Of a stretch of 10,668 bases of DNA, positions 7,298 through 10,668 are shown piece by piece. The first letter of the stretch is position 1. Each line of letters begins with the position of its first letter. The translations under genes were made by a program, and so were the position numbers. Below the pieces are notes generated by a model. The model did no database searches and had not been told where the DNA came from. It saw only the letters and a program-made list of their open reading frames with translations. The stretch covers positions 1 to 10,668 of the forward strand of contig JASLAA010000173.1 in the NCBI GenBank assembly GCA_030147325.1, in the 5' to 3' direction. This DNA is from Arthrobacter sp. GTDB lineage: Bacteria; Actinomycetota; Actinomycetes; Actinomycetales; Micrococcaceae.

Positions 7298-7303
7298 CTC
7301 CTT
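7298..7303 (-). promoter_or_regulatory. Ribosome binding site that decides the repressor start
   Basis: AAGGAG on the minus strand stands 10 bases before the GTG at 7287. The alternative ATG at 7344 has only a weak purine stretch upstream and overlaps a plausible -10 element. Confidence 0.65.
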
Positions 7304-7342
7304 CGTCCTGCAGGAGCTCTCTGTGCGCCTGGTATGAGTCCC

Positions 7343-7348
7343 ATCGTA
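7343..7348 (-). promoter_or_regulatory. Possible -10 element for the ROK repressor gene
   Basis: TACGAT on the minus strand would give a leader of about 50 bases to the GTG start. The -35 region is not convincing. A bulged hairpin (7362-7371 with 7375-7382) lies just upstream. Confidence 0.3.
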
Positions 7349-7416
7349 TCCAGCCCGGGGTCGGGCGCCTGCTTCAGGCCCGCTGTCGCGCCGTCCCCGT
7401 GGCCTTGCGTCCGGCC

Positions 7417-7615
7417 TTACCCCGCGGCGCGCATGGGCCGGTACCGCAGGGCCACTGCTCCCGACCCGAACTCACGGCGATCCACCAGCTCGAGCCGTAT
7501 GCGCTCACGGAGACCGGAGAGCAACGTCGGTCCGTATCCGGCCAGAACCGGGTGCACCAGGAACTCGTACTCACCCGTCGAGCGTGGCATTGATCGAGTA
7601 TCGAAGCGGTCTCAT
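7417..7615 (-). pseudogene. Remnant of a RibD_C / dihydrofolate-reductase-family gene, internally deleted and frameshifted
   Basis: Two ends of one protein family survive. The N-terminal piece (7615-7571) reads MRPLRYSINATLDG then a stop, which is the classic opening of the actinobacterial dihydrofolate reductase family proteins with a RibD_C domain. It still has a good site, GGGAGG at 7624-7629, 8 bases before its ATG. The C-terminal piece (7572-7417), in a frame shifted by one base, reads EYEFLVHPVLAGYGPTLLSG, then RIRLELVDRREFGSGAVALRYRP and ends at TAA; this matches the end of the same family. Members are usually about 180-190 residues, so some 115-125 central residues are missing, including most of the nucleotide-binding core. 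The pieces abut at about 7571-7573. The product cannot be functional. The family is judged by memory of its motifs; no alignment was run. Confidence 0.8.
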
Positions 7616-7670
7616 TCCGCTGCCCTCCCTTGACACCCACACCGCGTCTTAGTCGGCCAGTACCTACTCT

Positions 7671-7689
7671 ACGATTCACGATCTATCGT
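7671..7689. repeat. ACGAT direct and inverted repeat, possible operator
   Basis: ACGAT occurs at 7671-7675 and 7678-7682, and its complement ATCGT at 7685-7689. The last two form a 5-bp inverted repeat around CT. The size and symmetry suit a dimeric regulator, and it lies between the decayed gene and the membrane gene. No regulator for it is identified here. Confidence 0.4.
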
Positions 7690-7807
7690 CGCCCCGGAGG
7701 AGTCCTGCGGCGGGTCCGGCCCATCCCTGGTCGCCGTCAACCCAGCGGAGAGACGGGTCACGTCCTCCTCCACACGCCGGTCGCAGCTGATTATGCACTG
7801 AGGGCAA

Positions 7808-7840
7808 TATAAGGTGCTTGCGCTCGGCACTTCCAGGAGG
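7808..7840 (+). promoter_or_regulatory. Candidate -10 element and orphan Shine-Dalgarno upstream of the membrane-protein gene
   Basis: TATAAG (7808-7813) is the best -10-like hexamer upstream of the membrane gene, without a clear -35. AGGAGG (7835-7840) is a full Shine-Dalgarno match, but no ATG, GTG or TTG follows at a workable distance; tandem TAA stops lie at 7846-7851 instead. The used site is probably AAGGAG at 7894-7899. Confidence 0.35.
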
Positions 7841-7909
7841 AAAAGTAATAAGCACACTGAGTATTCGCCCATGGCGGCGAACCCCCATCTAGCAAGGAGT
7901 ACGAGCATC

Positions 7910-8527
7910 ATGGCAACAGAGAACACCTCGGGGGCGAGCACCCCCAAGAGCAGGCGCAACGACGTCGTCGCCGCAGAGAAGGAGCAGTTCGGTGGCATCA
8001 AGTTCGGGTCGGCGTTCTTCGGCTGGCTCACGGCGATCGGTCTCACCGTCATCCTCAGCGCCCTCGCCGCCGCGATCGGCGTCGGCGTCGGGGCCGCCAA
8101 CTCGAGCAACGCGAGCGATGCCGCCAACCAGGCCACCGAGAACGCGCAGACCATCGGCATCGTCAGCGGGATCGTGCTGGCGATCATCCTCTTCGTCGCC
8201 TACTACTGCGGCGGGTACGTCGCGGGCCGCATGGCCCGCTTCGACGGCGCCAAGCAGGGCCTCGCCGTCTGGCTCTGGGGCATCATCATCGCCATCGTGC
8301 TGGCGATCCTGGCAGCCGTTGCCGGTGACCAGTTCAACGTGCTCTCGAACCTGCAGGGTGCCCCGAGCATCCCCGTCGACGGCAGCGCACTGACCGCCAG
8401 CGGCCTGATCGCGCTCGCGATCGCGGTCCTGGTCCCGCTCATCGGCGCCATCCTCGGAGGCAAGGCCGGAATGCACTTCCACCGCAAGGTGGACCAGGTC
8501 GGCATCGACCACCAGGCCGGTCGCTGA
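7910..8527 (+). CDS. Four-helix integral membrane protein of unknown function
   Basis: The 205-residue product has a short hydrophilic, Ser/Thr/Lys-containing N-terminus (1-30) followed by four hydrophobic segments at about 33-62, 82-106, 117-138 and 163-187. Between helices 2 and 3 stands the short loop GGYVAGRMARFDGAKQG, with its Arg and Lys pointing to the cytoplasm; the C-terminus (HFHRKVDQVG) is also basic and probably inside. The helices are rich in Gly, Ala and Ile (GVGVGAA, IGAILGGKAG), suggesting tight helix packing. I recognise no enzyme motif and do not assign a function; similar hypothetical proteins occur in actinobacteria. The ATG at 7910 was chosen because AAGGAG lies 10 bases before it. 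In-frame starts at 7814 and 7871 lack such a site. It faces xylB across a strong terminator, so it is not part of the xyl operon. Confidence 0.85.
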   Translation: MATENTSGASTPKSRRNDVVAAEKEQFGGIKFGSAFFGWLTAIGLTVILSALAAAIGVGVGAANSSNASDAANQATENAQTIGIVSGIVLAIILFVAYYCGGYVAGRMARFDGAKQGLAVWLWGIIIAIVLAILAAVAGDQFNVLSNLQGAPSIPVDGSALTASGLIALAIAVLVPLIGAILGGKAGMHFHRKVDQVGIDHQAGR

Positions 8528-8551
8528 CACCCGGCAGATCCCCGCTATGAC

Positions 8552-8588
8552 GGAAGAGGCACCACCCGATCCGGGTGGTGCCTCTTCC
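8552..8588. terminator. Strong bidirectional hairpin terminator between the membrane-protein gene and xylB
   Basis: A perfect 17-bp stem (8552-8568 with 8572-8588, core GGCACCACCCG) closes on the 3-base loop ATC. It begins 25 bases after the plus-strand stop and ends 20 bases from the opposing xylB stop. The left arm starts GGAAGAGG and the right arm ends CCTCTTCC followed by TTCG, so the T-richness is modest but sits in the right place. Confidence 0.9.
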
Positions 8589-8608
8589 TTCGTCCGGAAC
8601 CGGGAGGG

Positions 8609-10093
8609 TCAGAACGTCAGCGAATCCAGTGCAGCCCGATACTGCTCGCCGATGACCGGCCGATGATCAGCAGGCCGGTCCTCGACGGTCTCGACGGTCC
8701 ACGTCGGACGGGAACCGCCCAGTGCCCAGGCGGCCTGGACCGCGGCCCCCCGGGCAACGTACTCGCCGGGCGCCGGGATGCGGACGGGAAGGTCGAACAC
8801 CTGCGCGGCGACCTCCTGCACCGCGACGTTCTGCGCAGCCCCACCGATGAGCAGCAGGTGCCGCGGTTCGACGCCGGTCGCGCGGACCGCGGCCAGCGCG
8901 TCGGCGAGTCCGCAGAGCATCCCCTCGATCGCTGCGCGGGCGATGTTCGGCCGCGTGCTCGAGGCGATGCTCAGGTTGGAGAAGCTCGCCTTCGCCGTGG
9001 GGAGGTTCGGCGTGCGCTCACCCTCGAAGTACGGCACCAGGACGACACCGCCGGACCCCGGAGCGGCCTCGCGGGCAAGCTCGGCGAAGCCGTCGTGGTC
9101 CACCCCGAGGATCCCCGCGACCGAGGACAGTACGCGCGCCGCATTCAGTGTCGCCACCAGGGGGAGGAACAGCCCGCTGGCATCCGCGAAGCCCGCGACC
9201 GTCCCCGAGGGATCGGCCACTGCATCGGCCGCGACCGCGAAGACGGTACCGCTGGTCCCGAGGGAGACGACGACGTCGCCCTCCTCGGCGCCCAGCCCCA
9301 GGGCGGCACCCGCATTGTCACCGGCACCCACACCGACGACGATGCGGTGCTCGCCCGCTGCGAGGAACGAGGAGTGGACGGTGCCCGCCGAGTCAGCCGG
9401 CCCCAGGACCCTGGGCAGGACGACGTCCGACGCAGCGTCCGGTGCCTGTCCGGCTCCGAGCGCCTCGCGGGCGGTGCGCCCGAGGATGTGCTCGAACAGT
9501 CCCAGGTCGTAGCTGTCCGTCGCCGGGTTCCAGTAGCCGGTGCCACTGGCATCCGAGCGGTCGGTCACCAGTTCCTCCAGCACGGGCCCGAGGGGCGATT
9601 CTCCCTCCGGGCCGTAACCCCGCAAGCGCCACGTCAGCCAGTCATGGGGTAGCGCAACTGCTGCGATGGCCGGCACGACGTCCGGCTCGGCATCGCGCAC
9701 CCACCGCACCTTGGTGCTCGTGAAGGACGCGACGGGTGCCGAACCTGCACGGGCCACCAGCTGATCCACGCCGAGCTCGTCGATGAGGTCCCGTGCCGCC
9801 CCGGCGGACCGGGTGTCGTTCCACAGGAGGGCTTTGCGCAGGACCCGCCCGTCACGGCCCAGCAGCACCATTCCGTGCTGCTGGCCCGCGATCGAGAGTG
9901 CGTCGACGTCGTCCCCCAGCCCGTCGGCCGAGGCCAGCGCGGACAGCAGGGCCCCCCACCATGCCTCGGGGTCGACCTCCGTCCCCTCGGGGTGGACCGC
10001 GCGGCCGCTACGGGCCTCGGCTCCCGTCAGGGTGTCGACGACGAGGACCTTGCAGCTCTGCGTGGAGGAGTCGATACCGGCGACCAGAGCCAT
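8609..10093 (-). CDS. xylB: Xylulokinase
   Basis: XylB phosphorylates D-xylulose with ATP to xylulose 5-phosphate, which enters the pentose phosphate pathway in the cytosol. The 494-residue product is of normal length for the FGGY kinase family (E. coli XylB is 484). It shows phosphate loop GIDSSTQSCK (6-15), the sugar-binding GQQHGM (70-75) and WNDTRS (91-96), DASGTGYW (181-188), GAGDNAG with the presumed catalytic base Asp259, LGTSG (278-282), and the adenosine motif GGAAQN (417-422). A Gly/Pro/Glu-rich segment at about 159-175 just before VTDRSDASG looks like a small insertion relative to E. coli. The ATG at 10093 lies 3 bases after the xylA stop; its ribosome site (GGAG) sits inside the xylA 3' end, so translation is probably coupled. 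The gene ends at the shared terminator. Confidence 0.96.
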   Translation of the reverse strand: MALVAGIDSSTQSCKVLVVDTLTGAEARSGRAVHPEGTEVDPEAWWGALLSALASADGLGDDVDALSIAGQQHGMVLLGRDGRVLRKALLWNDTRSAGAARDLIDELGVDQLVARAGSAPVASFTSTKVRWVRDAEPDVVPAIAAVALPHDWLTWRLRGYGPEGESPLGPVLEELVTDRSDASGTGYWNPATDSYDLGLFEHILGRTAREALGAGQAPDAASDVVLPRVLGPADSAGTVHSSFLAAGEHRIVVGVGAGDNAGAALGLGAEEGDVVVSLGTSGTVFAVAADAVADPSGTVAGFADASGLFLPLVATLNAARVLSSVAGILGVDHDGFAELAREAAPGSGGVVLVPYFEGERTPNLPTAKASFSNLSIASSTRPNIARAAIEGMLCGLADALAAVRATGVEPRHLLLIGGAAQNVAVQEVAAQVFDLPVRIPAPGEYVARGAAVQAAWALGGSRPTWTVETVEDRPADHRPVIGEQYRAALDSLTF

Positions 10094-10096
10094 GGG

Positions 10097-10668
10097 TCAG
10101 CGGGCTCCGAGCAGGTGCTCGATGAAGAGCTGCTGGAGCTTCACGAAGCCGAAGCCCTTGCCGTTGAAGTACGCGTCGGCGTCGAAGTCCTCGTAGGAGG
10201 AGCGATCGGCGCGCAGTGCCTCGTAGCTCTCGCCCTCGTTGAGCGTGGGCTCGTGGATCTCCGACACGCGTGAGGCGGCGAGCGCCGCCTGGACCTCGGG
10301 GTCTGCGCGGAAGGCCGCGGCGCGCTCCTTGAGGAGGAGGTAGGTCTGCATGTTCGCGGACGCGGAGTCCCAGACGCCGTCCATGTCCTCGGTGCGGCTC
10401 GGCTTGTAGTCGAAGTGGCGGGGGCCGTCGTAGGCCGGTCCGCCGTTGGGGCCACCGTTCTCGAGGAGGTCCACGAGTGAGAAGGCATTCTGCAGGTCGC
10501 CGTGACCGAAGACGAGGTCCTGGTCGAACTTGATGCTGCGCTGGCCGTTGAGGTCGATGTGGAACAGCTTGCCCGCGTCGAGCGCCTGGGCGATTCCGGC
10601 GGTGAAGTTCAGCCCGGCCATCTGCTCGTGCCCGACCTCGGGGTTGACGCCGACCAGCTCGGGGCGCT
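10097..10668 (-). CDS. xylA: Xylose isomerase, C-terminal part (5' end beyond the window)
   Basis: XylA interconverts D-xylose and D-xylulose using two divalent metal ions, as a cytosolic tetramer. The last 189 residues are visible, about half of a ~390-residue actinobacterial enzyme; the frame stays open to the window edge (RPELVGVNPEVGHEQM). Most metal ligands can be read by comparison with the Streptomyces enzyme: Glu and His in NPEVGHEQ (Glu217/His220 there), Asp in HIDLNGQ (Asp245), two Asp in KFDQD (Asp255/257) and Asp in HFDYKP (Asp287). Relative to that enzyme there is a short extra loop, GPNGGPAYD, before GPRHFDYKP. The C-terminus ends LLGAR, as expected. It is the upstream gene of the xylAB operon; its start, promoter and any XylR operator are outside the window. 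Confidence 0.96.
   Translation of the reverse strand, partial: RPELVGVNPEVGHEQMAGLNFTAGIAQALDAGKLFHIDLNGQRSIKFDQDLVFGHGDLQNAFSLVDLLENGGPNGGPAYDGPRHFDYKPSRTEDMDGVWDSASANMQTYLLLKERAAAFRADPEVQAALAASRVSEIHEPTLNEGESYEALRADRSSYEDFDADAYFNGKGFGFVKLQQLFIEHLLGAR

Larger units (their letters stand above)
7616..7909. other. Gene-free stretch between the RibD_C remnant and the membrane-protein gene
   Basis: About 290 bases have no convincing gene. They hold the remnant's ribosome binding site (7624-7629, -), an ACGAT inverted repeat (7671-7689), an AT-richer patch with a TATAAG hexamer (7808-7813) that could be a -10 on the plus strand, an orphan AGGAGG (7835-7840), and the true ribosome binding site AAGGAG at 7894-7899. 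Confidence 0.55.

Noticed and set aside
7288..7344. Upstream ATG start for the ROK repressor
   Set aside because: It has only a weak ribosome site and overlaps a -10-like TACGAT; the GTG at 7287 has AAGGAG at good spacing and fits the usual family N-terminus.
7630..7635. TTGACA as a -35 hexamer on the plus strand
   Set aside because: No -10-like hexamer lies 16-18 bases downstream, and the bases overlap the ribosome site of the decayed minus-strand gene.
7374..7679. Minus-strand 101-codon open frame over the RibD_C remnant
   Set aside because: Its frame is neither of the two that carry the family's residues; it is a shadow.
7780..7812. Plus-strand residues ADYALRAI then stop, like the start of Rrf2-family regulators
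   Set aside because: Only about eight residues match, with no following helix-turn-helix and no ribosome site or start nearby; chance or a tiny fragment cannot be told apart.
8663..9652. Plus-strand open frame of 329 codons opposite xylB
   Set aside because: It is antisense to the well-supported xylulokinase, with no domain.

Overview
The window is high-GC DNA with the gene content of an actinobacterium, most likely Arthrobacter-like Micrococcaceae. Three things point there: a DUF3073 gene (a family essentially confined to Actinobacteria), a 'septum formation' domain membrane protein, and a xylAB pair of the short actinobacterial xylose isomerase type. The genus is inferred from general resemblance only; no search was run.

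Layout, left to right. A 5'-truncated clpB (+) runs to 2112 and ends at a strong bidirectional hairpin (2133-2162). It converges there on a gene for a one-pass membrane protein with a C-terminal septum-formation-type domain (2204-3427, -). A divergent intergenic region (3428-3724), holding a long imperfect inverted repeat, separates that gene from a small DUF3073 gene (3725-3964, +) with its own terminator. After about 260 bases without a gene come two co-directional oxidoreductase genes, a classical SDR (4292-5122) and an extended SDR/epimerase-like protein (5208-6092). They may be co-transcribed. The second converges on a ROK-family repressor (6127-7287, -), probably xylR. Then follow a decayed RibD_C/dihydrofolate-reductase-family gene (7417-7615, -), a gene-free stretch with an inverted repeat, and a four-helix membrane protein of unknown function (7910-8527, +). 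A near-perfect 17-bp hairpin terminator separates that gene from xylB (8609-10093, -) and the 3' part of xylA (10097 to the window end, -). The last two form a tight operon with a 3-base gap.

How the genes fit together. XylA (xylose to xylulose) and XylB (xylulose to xylulose 5-phosphate) form the xylose catabolic route. The ROK protein is the natural candidate for their repressor, but about 1.3 kb containing a pseudogene and an unrelated membrane gene now lies between them. The xylA promoter and its operator are outside the window. ClpB, the septum-domain protein and DUF3073 are housekeeping neighbours with no evident link to xylose.

I saw no CRISPR array, insertion sequence, phage gene, tRNA, rRNA or defence system, and I do not think this window holds an undescribed multi-gene system. 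The most unusual items are the internally deleted RibD_C remnant, the SDR with His at the usual active-site Asn position, and several intergenic inverted repeats.
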